A stretch of DNA of 35,988 bases from Deltaproteobacteria bacterium (GTDB lineage Bacteria; Desulfobacterota; Binatia; Binatales; Binataceae): positions 1 to 35,988 of the forward strand of contig JAFAHS010000227.1 of the NCBI GenBank assembly GCA_019237115.1, in the 5' to 3' direction. Shown here piece after piece: positions 16,661 through 24,324 of the stretch (the first letter of the stretch is position 1; every line of letters starts with the position of its first letter). Below the pieces are notes generated by a model, which had not been told where the DNA came from, did not search any database, and saw only the letters and a list, made by a program, of their open reading frames with translations. A program made the position numbers and the translations under genes.

Positions 16661-17731
16661 CTACGTACTCCAATTTTTGGGCTGAGAAAATATCTCTCCG
16701 CCGCTTCCGTGTTCGGTTCTGCGGACAAAGGCCGCTTTCGCTTTGATGTCACCTTGAAGATGATACATCATCCAAGCCGTTGGGTAACCTAGGTAGCCAA
16801 ACACGCCGTTCACGCAAGGCCCCGTGTTCCCTGAACAGTAGGGCTGGCCCTGAACGTCATTGTGGTCGGGGCCGATAAGCGTTGCCTTTACGTTCTCTAC
16901 CGTGTTCGGCGCCTCTTCGTAATAAGCTTCAATCGATTGCGGGCCAACGAGGCTAGCGGGGAGCCCCCAGGGCTGGAGGGGCGGCGAAGTACGGTCCGCG
17001 GAACCGTCGATCAGGAAAATAGATCCGGACGTCAATCGGCTCGTGTCGGTGCAAAAGTTGTTGAGCCCCCAGCACGCCCAGCGACGTGGCAATTCAATCG
17101 CTACGGCTGTTTTCACTTGAGTCGATAGCATCATGTGAGTCGATAGCATCATGGCGTTAATTGCTCCCGACGCTCCTTGAGAATGCCCGAATGATCCGAC
17201 CTCGTCCGTGTTAATTTTCTGATAAAATCTGCTATTCGAATCACTGTTCGAGTTAATCAAGAATGTCGCGGCATTCAGCATTGTTTTGCCTTCGCCGGTC
17301 AGCGGATCTTCCGTTGCGATGACTACAAACCCCCAAGAAGCCATATGTTCAAGAAAGCACTCATAGTCCTGAGGTTTTGCAAGGGTGCCGTTGCCCCAGG
17401 TAAGCACGGGGTGGTGAAATCCATTTGCGCCTAGATTTGTTGGGTAATAGAGGTCGCACCTGTACTTTGCGTTACCACAATTCTCGCCGATGACCTTACA
17501 CACATCCACCCACGGTCCACGTTTGTAATACCCCAACTCAAGCTGGCCGGTCGGGTAGTTGGGTGGTTTAGATGGTTTAGACGTATTGCAGAAACATACG
17601 GCGACGATGATCACGAGTGTTGCGGACAGGCTATTCTGCATTCCTGCAGCGGATTCAACGATTTTCCGCAGATTCTTATTTGCGGTCGACACCAAGAAAA
17701 ACACGAGCTCAATGACTTTTGACGGTCGCAT
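16661..17731 (-). CDS. Secreted alpha/beta hydrolase (GHSQG), paralogue A
   Basis: A 356-residue alpha/beta hydrolase of the dienelactone hydrolase/chlorophyllase/cutinase-like type. The nucleophile elbow is GHSQG at 182-186 (Ser184), the acid is probably Asp246 in IDGSAD, and the base His290 in GPDHND. A hydrophobic stretch near 36-48 (SATLVIIVAVCFC) suggests export or a lipid anchor, and the true start may be the ATG at codon 31. Mature protein motifs SKPSKPPNYPTG, CDLYYPTNLG and ASWGFVVIATED are shared with the divergent paralogue at 18243. Codons 194-205 are an in-frame duplication (MMLSTH/MMLSTQ) caused by an 18-bp tandem repeat, next to the nucleophile helix. Substrate unknown; ester hydrolysis is inferred. 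Confidence 0.82.
   Translation of the reverse strand: MRPSKVIELVFFLVSTANKNLRKIVESAAGMQNSLSATLVIIVAVCFCNTSKPSKPPNYPTGQLELGYYKRGPWVDVCKVIGENCGNAKYRCDLYYPTNLGANGFHHPVLTWGNGTLAKPQDYECFLEHMASWGFVVIATEDPLTGEGKTMLNAATFLINSNSDSNSRFYQKINTDEVGSFGHSQGASGAINAMMLSTHMMLSTQVKTAVAIELPRRWACWGLNNFCTDTSRLTSGSIFLIDGSADRTSPPLQPWGLPASLVGPQSIEAYYEEAPNTVENVKATLIGPDHNDVQGQPYCSGNTGPCVNGVFGYLGYPTAWMMYHLQGDIKAKAAFVRRTEHGSGGEIFSQPKNWST
17118..17153. repeat. 18-bp tandem duplication inside hydrolase A
   Basis: TGAGTCGATAGCATCATG at 17118-17135 is repeated exactly at 17136-17153. It inserts six residues in frame and is absent from the paralogue at 18243, so it is a recent expansion. Confidence 0.9.
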
Positions 17732-18242
17732 CTGGTGAATACCTATGCCAACGAATGCCCTGCGGTCAATGGGGAACGTTGAGGACAGCAGGCCTGGTCG
17801 AACCCGTCACACCATCGATAAATGCTAAGACCGTTCCGGAGGCGCCAATGGCAACAAGATCACGTCCGGTCAGGCAGCACTACCGCGAACTCTTCAGCTG
17901 CCAAGGAAGTCGGACCGGTGCTGACGCCCCTGATCATCGCATCCATCTGAGAAAAGGCATCGTCGAGACTGACAGCATCGGGCCCTTCGTCAGAGAGACT
18001 CCTCTAGATCGATGAACGAGCAAGTAGAGACGCTGCGCGATGAGCTGACTTAAGCCTGAACTTGCGGGAGCGCCGTCAAGGATGTAATTTGGCACGAAAC
18101 ATTTATGGAGGATTCTTCTCGTCGTTAATGTGTAATCTCCCGATAGTGTCGTGGTTTGGCTCTGAGCGCACGACAGCCAAGTCTGTCAAATGTTCATAGC
18201 ACAAATGTCCAACGCATTTGCGGCGTATTGAGACGAGAGGAG
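17732..18242. other. Intergenic region between divergent hydrolase paralogues
   Basis: This must hold both promoters. No gene is supported; the short plus-strand frames lack family resemblance. Near 18012 a MNEQVETLRDELT mini-frame of 13 codons ends in TAA and may be the scrap of a lost gene. No clear operator or hairpin is visible. Confidence 0.45.
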
Positions 18243-19235
18243 ATGGACACCGTGCGCGCAGGAAAGAGGTTGGCATGGCGACAACTTGGTCGCTTAGGCC
18301 TGACGCTCTTGTTCGCGGCCGAAGTATGCATGTGCCTCGGAGCGTCTAAACCATCTAAACCACCCAATTACCCAACCGGCGAGATTGAGTTGAAGTACTA
18401 CGCGAACGGACCGTGGGCAGTGTCTCAGGTCATCGGCGAGGATTGTGGTGATGCAAAGTACAAGTGCGATCTCTATTACCCAACAAATCTAGGTTCAAAC
18501 GGCTTTCGTCATCCATGCCTGACATGGGGTAATGGCAGCTGGGGACAATCGCAAGACGTTGCGCTGTTTCTTAGGCATATGGCCTCATGGGGTTTTGTAG
18601 TCATCGCAACGGAGGATCAGAATACCGGCGGAGGCCAAACAATACTGGATGCCGCGACATTCTTGACTAATGCGAACAGCGATTCGAAGAGCATATTTTA
18701 TCAGAAACTTAACACGGACAACGTCGGATCCTTCGGCCATTCTCAGGGTGCGGGTGGTGCGATCAACGCAATGATAAAGTCAGGCGATCGCATTAAGACA
18801 GTGGTTCCCATCGAGTTTCCGTCAAGAATCTGGTGTACGCAGGGTTCAGAGTGTGCAGACACGAAGAAAATATTGCTTGGGTCAATATTTTTGATCGACG
18901 GCTCGGCCGACGCGATCTCGCCGCCTACACAACCTTCGTTTGTGCCAGGTGTCCAATCCATCGCTGCTGCTTACGAAGCGGTACCGGAGAGTGTTGAAAA
19001 ACTGAAGGGCACGCTTAAGGGGCCCAATCACAATGATATTACCGGCCAGCCCTCATGCCAGGAGGCCAAATGGCCGTGTGCCAACGGTGTGTATGGATAC
19101 CTTGGATACCCAACTGCTTGGATGATGGCCCAGCTTCAAGGTGACACCTACGCGAGGAGCGCTTTCATCCAGGGCAGTGGTGAAATGTTTGCTCAGACAA
19201 CAAATTGGGAGTACGTGGCGAGTAACCTACACTAA
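18243..19235 (+). CDS. Secreted alpha/beta hydrolase (GHSQG), paralogue B
   Basis: A 330-residue paralogue of the protein encoded divergently at 16661. It shares SKPSKPPNYPTG, CDLYYPTNLG.NGF.HP, LTWGNG, ASWGFVVIATED, the nucleophile elbow GHSQGAGGAINAM, IFLIDGSAD, the base in GPNHND and GYLGYPTAWMM. The N-terminus is a good signal peptide: RAGKRLAWRQ, then a hydrophobic stretch LGLTLLFAAEVCMCLGA. AGAGGAG abuts the ATG at 18243 but sits nine bases before an in-frame GTG at 18252, so the GTG may be the real start. It lacks the six-residue duplication of paralogue A. An extracytoplasmic esterase or lipase-like role is inferred; the two copies may differ in substrate or expression. Confidence 0.85.
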   Translation: MDTVRAGKRLAWRQLGRLGLTLLFAAEVCMCLGASKPSKPPNYPTGEIELKYYANGPWAVSQVIGEDCGDAKYKCDLYYPTNLGSNGFRHPCLTWGNGSWGQSQDVALFLRHMASWGFVVIATEDQNTGGGQTILDAATFLTNANSDSKSIFYQKLNTDNVGSFGHSQGAGGAINAMIKSGDRIKTVVPIEFPSRIWCTQGSECADTKKILLGSIFLIDGSADAISPPTQPSFVPGVQSIAAAYEAVPESVEKLKGTLKGPNHNDITGQPSCQEAKWPCANGVYGYLGYPTAWMMAQLQGDTYARSAFIQGSGEMFAQTTNWEYVASNLH

Positions 19236-19595
19236 TATTGGACTGTTGGCGTCGCGCAGCCGCGCAGCCTTGAGCTGATCCTGTCGCTTGGGCTTGGTGT
19301 CAACGCCAAACTAATTTTCGCTGTTTCTGGAGTAATGGGATGGAGCCAGGCCTCACTTTTCGAAAACGGCTTTTAAGGAGTTGAACGCACCTTGATGGGT
19401 GTCCAGGATAGCGGTCGATCGAACTCACGATAACAAATGCTTTTCCTGTCGGGCCGCGTTGGTAGCCGGAACAGGAACAGGCGCAAATCGGTTCTAGCGC
19501 GAGTCCCATCGGCATTCCGCGCGCCAAGCCGGCGGGCGCTTCAGCCTCGGCGATTTTCGCCTGGTTCACTATGTCGAACTCTGATTGACGCCCCG
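19236..19595. other. Gap holding one dispersed-repeat core
   Basis: No gene supported. It contains the GATAACAAA core at 19429-19437 on the plus strand. Open frames here have no recognisable product. Confidence 0.45.
19429..19437 (+). repeat. Dispersed intergenic repeat core, copy 3
   Basis: An exact GATAACAAA core. The flanking bases (TCAC before, TGCTTTTCCTG after) fit the other copies loosely. Confidence 0.4.
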
Positions 19596-19799
19596 CTACG
19601 TGACCTGCGCCACAGGCCGCAGCGTCTTGGATTTGAAGTGGTCCTTCTGGAAAGCGTAGCCGCCGCACAGGCCGCATGGCTTAACGTCGATTGTGTGAGC
19701 GTCCGCGTCGTTTTCGCCCGAACTAGGCAGGTGAATCGCGCTCGGCAGTTTTTGCAGTGAACCTTGAGCGTCTTGTAGTTGGTCGGCGACTGCGTTCAT
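19596..19799 (-). CDS. GLCGG micro-protein (67 residues)
   Basis: A 67-codon gene with a well-placed ribosome-binding site (AAGGA six bases before the ATG at 19797-19799), which argues that it is real. The C-terminal half carries DAHTIDVKPCGLCGGYAFQ, then KDHFK. The same pattern, DA.T.DV...GLCGG....KD.FK, recurs in the minus-strand ORF at 35161, with 13 of 25 residues identical by eye, and the similarity extends upstream through an AI..P.SS segment. Two cysteines sit in C-x2-C. The leader-like N-terminus, conserved C-terminal core and GG would also fit a modified-peptide precursor, but no maturation enzyme is beside it. No family recognised. Confidence 0.55.
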   Translation of the reverse strand: MNAVADQLQDAQGSLQKLPSAIHLPSSGENDADAHTIDVKPCGLCGGYAFQKDHFKSKTLRPVAQVT

Positions 19800-20010
19800 T
19801 CCATATCCTTGCGGTAGGCGACGTATGCATCCCGCACTTAATTTCGGGGGCCGCTGTCTGCTCGTACCTGGCTCTCCCCGGTTGCCGCAATACACTCATT
19901 GTGAGAACAGGAACTCGTCGGCACCTGCTTGCTGACTGATATCCGAGAACGCTATCGTTCGGGGCATCCCAGGCGATACATCCGAAAGCGGGGCTCGAGA
20001 AGTCGTCTCG

Positions 20011-21357
20011 ATGGAACAGCTTACTATCCCATCCCATACGCCCGAAGCGTGGCGCCTTTATGGCGACACCTTCGGCTTCGTTCCCGATCCGATGATCTTG
20101 CGCGCCGGGGAAATCTTCCTCAACGGCAGCAATGGTGGCGCGAAGCTGCACCGCAACCTATTCCGCCTATGGGAGGCATTGGAGCAGAACATATTGGGGC
20201 TCGTCGAATTCTTCGACATGGTGGCGACGCGCGATCGGATTCCGCTGATCAATTACTGGTACACCTACGATCGCGCTGAGCTTTCCCAATCTATCGAGGC
20301 GTTGCTGCCCGGCAAAGTCTGCAACGTCGAAATCGGCTATGACGTCTACAAGACGATCAAAGAAGGCGCGCTCGTCGCGCTCGCCGATCTCGACCTCGCC
20401 GCTGCGCCAGCCGACGCATTTGGGATGCTGATGGAGACTGCGGTCTTCGGCTACGACTGGAAACCTGACCTTGCCGTGCCAGACTCCAGCGATCCCGAGG
20501 TCGCGGCTGCGACGTCGAAGCTCACGGCGCTCGATGGCCCGCGGCTGCCAATCGCGCAATTCCTGCTCGGCGGTCTCATTTTCGGCGGCTTTGCCCAGGC
20601 GAGCCAGACGCGGCACTACATCCAGCCGAAGCGCTCGCGTCTTTTCCTCGGCGTCACCGCGGCCCAGGACAAAGTCTCCCCGCTGAGCGCGCAAGCGGAG
20701 GACGAGATTTTCACTGCGGCCGAAGTAGCGCTGCGCGGCGGGAAGGTCGAGTTCCGCCGCGCCGCTACATTGCCACCCGTCTTGCCCTACTTACTCGCGA
20801 GCAACCCTGCGCCGCAGCGTCCGGAAGATCTCTTGGCCAAGGCTCTCGAATTTCCGACGACCCCCGACGGAAGAAACTACGTCGCCGCAGCGCGCGCGCT
20901 GCGTGCCGACGGCATCGAGGCAAGGCGCGTCGAAGACCTGAGCCAGGTCGAGCATCACGCGGCGCTCGAATGGCTCGCGCGCTATAGCAACTTAGTGCCG
21001 GAGAAGTCGCAATCGCTCGATATCAAGCAGAGCTCGGAGCCGATCGGTTTGCCCGGAGCCGAAGCGTCGTTCAAGCTAGGAATTCCGCGATTGGCTCAGG
21101 ATCTGGTGGAACGACAAGGTGCCGTTCGGTGGCCTGAGCAAAACCTTCCGCCGCATGTGGATGGCCGAAGCGAGCTACAACGATCTCTCCGCGAAGCTCT
21201 ACCGAATCTGGTCGACGAACTAGGCGAATGGATCGCCTACCAACGGGGCGAAGACTGGAAAAAAATCCAGCCGCAAACCGGTGGCGAAAAGAGCGCCTTC
21301 GCAGATCTCAGCGAAGCGGTGGTTGACGAGTTTGTCGAGAGCGGAAGCCAGCCGTAA
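20011..21357 (+). CDS. Unknown 448-residue protein with an internal frame switch
   Basis: A long, well-behaved coding frame of unknown family. No transmembrane or signal segment; helices are rich in Leu and Ala, with Trp and Tyr near the N-terminus (WRLYGDTFGF, INYWYTYDRAEL) and a central FLLGGLIFGGF stretch. Between about 21085 and 21222 codon quality drops in this frame, while the next frame (+1) reads DWLRIWWNDKVPFGGLSK, then FRRMWMAEASYNDLSAKLYR, with good third-position GC up to a TAG at 21221. After that the original frame looks coding again (GEWIAYQRGEDWKKIQ). Two compensating indels, or two assembly errors, would explain this. The start ATG has only a weak GAGAAG upstream. Function unknown. 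Confidence 0.7.
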   Translation: MEQLTIPSHTPEAWRLYGDTFGFVPDPMILRAGEIFLNGSNGGAKLHRNLFRLWEALEQNILGLVEFFDMVATRDRIPLINYWYTYDRAELSQSIEALLPGKVCNVEIGYDVYKTIKEGALVALADLDLAAAPADAFGMLMETAVFGYDWKPDLAVPDSSDPEVAAATSKLTALDGPRLPIAQFLLGGLIFGGFAQASQTRHYIQPKRSRLFLGVTAAQDKVSPLSAQAEDEIFTAAEVALRGGKVEFRRAATLPPVLPYLLASNPAPQRPEDLLAKALEFPTTPDGRNYVAAARALRADGIEARRVEDLSQVEHHAALEWLARYSNLVPEKSQSLDIKQSSEPIGLPGAEASFKLGIPRLAQDLVERQGAVRWPEQNLPPHVDGRSELQRSLREALPNLVDELGEWIAYQRGEDWKKIQPQTGGEKSAFADLSEAVVDEFVESGSQP

Positions 21358-22116
21358 GTCTGACGAAAGACTGACCAAGCGGCTATACGCGGCAACAACG
21401 GCGGAAAGGATCTGTCACCGCGCCGGGTGAGATCGCGTTCTCCGGTTTCACACGAACAGACGTGTGTAAATTTCAACCTCTCACCGCCAGCCAGATGTTA
21501 ACGCGTTTAGTGTGAGGCGTCGCTTAGCAATTTCGTGAATTGTGAACCTCGACCCAAAACCTATACACACTGAAGGAGCGACAGAAGATAACAAATTCCC
21601 TTGCGACAGAGGATAACAAAACCTGATTACGTTATGGACAAAACGGTGAAAGATCTTTCGCGGGGAGGGACCTTGAAACCGAGCGGAGGATGGTCAACAA
21701 ACTCTTCGAAAAAAATTCTTGCGCAGGACTTTACGGTTTCGAATCGATCCGAGGCTCTTTTTACGGACCGTTCGGTCCACAACTACTCGTTTTTGACGGC
21801 GCTCAAGGCCTCCCTCGTCACTTTCCTCAACTTTTCCCGAACGCGGCGTTCACTGGCGGAGAGTCAGAGCCTGAGCGCGCGAGTCGGCTCCGGTGTCGAG
21901 GCCTATCGTATAGATCTGCGATGCGATGAGCTGGAGTAAATGCGCGAGGCGTACTGGCGCGCCGCGGCGAGACGCCGGTTGTCCGCACGATCACGACCGC
22001 GATCGATTGTAAAGAGGCTGCCTTTGCTGATATGAGAAGCAAATTCTCTGGTTCTTACGCGTCTAGATCCGTTAAACGAGTTAGAAAGACCCAACGTTAG
22101 TGCACAGGGGTTGACT
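21358..22116. other. Gap with tandem repeat copies and a hairpin
   Basis: No gene is firmly supported. A 101-codon frame from the ATG at 21634 and an overlapping 79-codon frame at 21690 resemble nothing. It contains CACACG/CGTGTG arms at 21449-21454 and 21461-21466 around a 6-base loop, and a doubled dispersed-repeat copy at 21578-21625. The protease promoter must lie at the right end. Confidence 0.45.
21578..21625 (+). repeat. Dispersed intergenic repeat, tandem pair (copies 4 and 5)
   Basis: GCGACAGARGATAACAAA occurs at 21578-21595 and 21603-21620 with one mismatch and a 25-base period. The second copy extends to GGATAACAAAACCTG (21611-21625), an exact 15-mer also found at 23619-23633. Confidence 0.75.
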
Positions 22117-23079
22117 ATGGGTGACAGTCGGTACGCTTCTTATGGGACCGATCTCCAAGACATACGGAAACTCCTACCCCCCGACTTTCCGCACTATGAA
22201 CTCGCTCCGGCGTTCATAAAGGACATCGAGCGACTCCCGGTCCCAAAACGTGAGATCGTTGCCTGGACCGCTGCGATAGCTGCCGAGTTTGAGCGAGAAA
22301 ACTGGCAGATTCCGGGTTTTGAGTTTGCGTCTTATGGTCTCGCTGATCCCATCGCGGAAGGTGTTAATGAGTTCTGTGTGATTGCTTGGTGCGACCCGAA
22401 TGTCAAGAGTAGTGGTTTTTACCGTGACATTCTCGTGTCCGGTCACTCCTTCAATATCTTCGTACGGCCCGCCTTTTTTTCTCAGCACTCCCCGAACGTT
22501 CACCCATACCAAGGTCGAACGACGTGCTACGCGACCGCACCTCGAGTGGGGAACCCGCTGATTCTCACAGCCAAGCACGTTTTGGAGGCGCACCTCAAGC
22601 GTCGGCCTACCCAAGGCGATACGATCCCATTGGCTGATGGGACCGGGCAGATGCTGGTCGATCCTATAAGTATGAAGATCATGCGCGGGACAGTGCCGTT
22701 TTCCTCACCTGGCCAAATCGATGCCGCAGTCGTTGAAACACCGCAAGGAGTAGTTCCGTCGACAGGGACTCCGTTCAGCGCCGAAAAGCAGGTCGCAGTC
22801 TGGGAAGATACGAAAATCACGTTCCCTTCCGGAACTCGTGACGCGAAGGTCACATCCGTGACCGATACCCGAGGTTCAACAGATCCGAGATTGGACATTC
22901 GAGTCTTTTTCGACCAGTGGGGCGTTAATGGCGACTCGGGAAGCTTGATTTTGAACGGAACCAACGGAGTCGCGATCTACACGGGCGAAATCACAACTGC
23001 AAGTGGCAACAGCGAAGGCGTAGGCCAGCACCTTGAACAGGCAAGAGTAGCAATGAATCTGACGCTTCTAACCGGCTGA
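22117..23079 (+). CDS. Trypsin-like serine protease without signal peptide (conflict-module type)
   Basis: A 320-residue protein whose second half is a trypsin-fold protease. Catalytic His154 is in ILTAKHVL (normally TAxH), Asp202 in GQIDAAVV and Ser274 in GDSGSLI, so the triad is complete. There is no signal peptide, so it acts in the cytosol, as do proteases of NTP-dependent conflict systems. Residues 1-130 form an unrecognised N-terminal domain (FPHYELAPAFIKDIERLPVP, FCVIAWCDPNV, SFNIFVRPAFF). The ATG at 22117 is chosen because AGGGG lies seven bases upstream; a TTG two codons earlier is less likely. A Trypco1-like gene follows after 68 bp, the partnership that gives that domain its name. 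Targets are unknown; cleavage of an effector on sensing is inference. Confidence 0.85.
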   Translation: MGDSRYASYGTDLQDIRKLLPPDFPHYELAPAFIKDIERLPVPKREIVAWTAAIAAEFERENWQIPGFEFASYGLADPIAEGVNEFCVIAWCDPNVKSSGFYRDILVSGHSFNIFVRPAFFSQHSPNVHPYQGRTTCYATAPRVGNPLILTAKHVLEAHLKRRPTQGDTIPLADGTGQMLVDPISMKIMRGTVPFSSPGQIDAAVVETPQGVVPSTGTPFSAEKQVAVWEDTKITFPSGTRDAKVTSVTDTRGSTDPRLDIRVFFDQWGVNGDSGSLILNGTNGVAIYTGEITTASGNSEGVGQHLEQARVAMNLTLLTG

Positions 23080-23147
23080 TTTATGACTGCCTCTTTCGTA
23101 TCTGTTCGGTGCTTAGGTCACCCAGTTGGTTAAAGGGAGTTCCTCCG

Positions 23148-23483
23148 ATGGCCGAACCAAAGGACAAATCCGCGTCTGGCCAGCAGATTCTTTTTCTTGG
23201 CGACGTTAGCGGTTCCAAGCCGGGCGAATTTGTGCAGCACGCTGGAACCGGCGTTATTGGTAAACTAACAGGGAAGACGGGGGCCCAGTTGAAGGAAGAA
23301 TTGGCCTCTTTGTTCGAGGGAATGGCGCCATTTCTCGAAAGCGGATCGATGGCGCAAGCGCAAGGCTTCCAACTCGACGAGGTCGAGTTCTCCCTAGCGT
23401 TGAGTGCCGAGGGGAACTGGTTTTTTATCGCGAAGGCAGGGGTCGAGGGTGGCATCAAATTCACCTGGAAGAAAGGTAGATGA
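23148..23483 (+). CDS. Trypco1-like (trypsin-co-occurring domain 1) protein
   Basis: A 111-residue protein. The second half reads LDEVEFSLALSAEGNWFFIAKAG, then GGIKFTWKK, matching the Trypco1/CU044_2847 pattern (hydrophobic VEF.L.LSAE....IAKA..E...K.TW). The first half has ILFLGDVSGSKPGE and a helix AQLKEELASLFEGM. In established knowledge this small beta-rich domain occurs next to, or fused to, trypsin-like proteases in predicted biological-conflict systems and is thought to be an adaptor. AGGGAG sits eight bases before the ATG; an in-frame start 13 codons earlier has no such site. The stop overlaps the ATG of the next reading frame (ATGA, 23480-23483), showing translational coupling to a third gene. 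The assignment is from memory of the family pattern, not a search. Confidence 0.72.
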   Translation: MAEPKDKSASGQQILFLGDVSGSKPGEFVQHAGTGVIGKLTGKTGAQLKEELASLFEGMAPFLESGSMAQAQGFQLDEVEFSLALSAEGNWFFIAKAGVEGGIKFTWKKGR

Positions 23484-23551
23484 CAACGAGCGCATCGGCG
23501 TCGAATGATTATCGCGCGAAGCTAGACCGCCTCGCGAAGATCGCTCAGTAG
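23480..23551 (+). pseudogene. Truncated third gene of the protease/Trypco1 operon
   Basis: An ATG overlapping the Trypco1 stop opens a frame of 23 codons (MTTSASASNDYRAKLDRLAK, then IAQ) that ends at TAG 23549-23551. ATGA overlap is typical of real operon partners, and the amphipathic start resembles the beginning of a larger protein. In related systems the partner is often a multidomain NTPase or effector, and nothing of that kind is left. Within 50 bases downstream the dispersed repeat begins, so the rest was probably lost by rearrangement. A genuine 23-residue peptide is the alternative. Confidence 0.5.
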
Positions 23552-23593
23552 CTTCATCGCTTGATCTGTTGTGGGTTCGTGACGATCCTGGAG

Positions 23594-23635
23594 AGTGAGG
23601 ATGAGTTGAAGCGAAGCAGGATAACAAAACCTGCG
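23594..23635 (+). repeat. Dispersed intergenic repeat, copy 6
   Basis: GAGG, then TTGAAGCG, a short variable stretch, then GGATAACAAAACCTG and CG. It is the best match to the copy at 8251-8290 and shares an exact 15-mer with 21611-21625. It lies just after the truncated third gene of the protease operon. Confidence 0.7.
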
Positions 23636-23868
23636 TCCCGCACCGCTCGAGTTACAAGGTAGGTCAGTAGAGCCACAACCCCTCGTGCGTTTCCGCGCGT
23701 GCCGGAACGAATATGCGTACGCTCTGCGAGGTGCAGAGCAGCCAGCTTGACAGCACCTTCTCTGACAATCCGTCGCATGCGTCGACCGCCGATGAATTCG
23801 ATCCTCTAAGCAACCTTGGATTTTTCGCGACGTTCAGGCGCTCACCCAACGGAGCGAATCCGGGGCGG

Positions 23869-24059
23869 CTAGCGGAGTTCGATTCCTGTCAGCATTTTGT
23901 CCAAGCTCGGTCCATGAATCCGCGTAACGACGGATTCGGTCCCCACAGGTTGGCCATCGACGAAGCGCACAATCTCGTCGTCACCAGCGATTTCATCTGC
24001 CAGCTTCGCAGTCTGAACGTTGTCGGTGGAGATGAAGTAAATTTTGCGCGGTACCGTCC
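23869..24059 (-). pseudogene. Small frameshifted hypothetical gene
   Basis: On the minus strand an open frame reads PRKIYFISTDNVQTAKLADE, then IAGDDEIVRFVDGQPV, then VVTRIHGPSLDKM, ending at TAG 23869-23871, with good codon use. Going upstream this frame meets a stop (at about 24064) and has no start, but an ATG at 24057-24059 in the neighbouring frame would join it after a one-base change. About 62 residues, family unknown. It could be a small gene with an early frameshift (real or assembly) or the tail of a lost gene. Confidence 0.45.
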
Positions 24060-24324
24060 ATGTCTAGAATTTCAAAACTCGCTCGATTGTGAAGAAGATC
24101 GCCGCATGTCGCCCAGGGCGCCTCCGCTGCCGCCACCGACATTACCAGAACCATGAGATCGTGCCGGCCCCGAAGGAGGTTTGCACAGTAGTGGTACAAA
24201 CGATTCACAATTATAGCGTCAGCCTCGGTGGGAACTCGCGTGTTTTGATTCGGAGGATCGATGGGGCGTGATGCTTGCGCGACCCCCGTTGTATCGATTG
24301 ATTGACGGCTTCACGCTTGGAGTC

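Noticed and set aside
21601..21939. 101-112 codon frame and overlapping 79-codon frame after the repeat pair
   Set aside because: The two frames compete, neither resembles a family and no ribosome-binding site is evident; left as non-coding.
21587..23628. Similarity of GGATAACAAA to half of a lac-type operator
   Set aside because: The other half-site (TTGTGAGC-like) is missing at every copy, so no palindromic LacI-type site exists.
23877..23886. GTTCGATTCC, which looks like a tRNA T-loop
   Set aside because: No acceptor stem, anticodon arm or D-arm can be placed around it, and it lies in a minus-strand protein-like frame.
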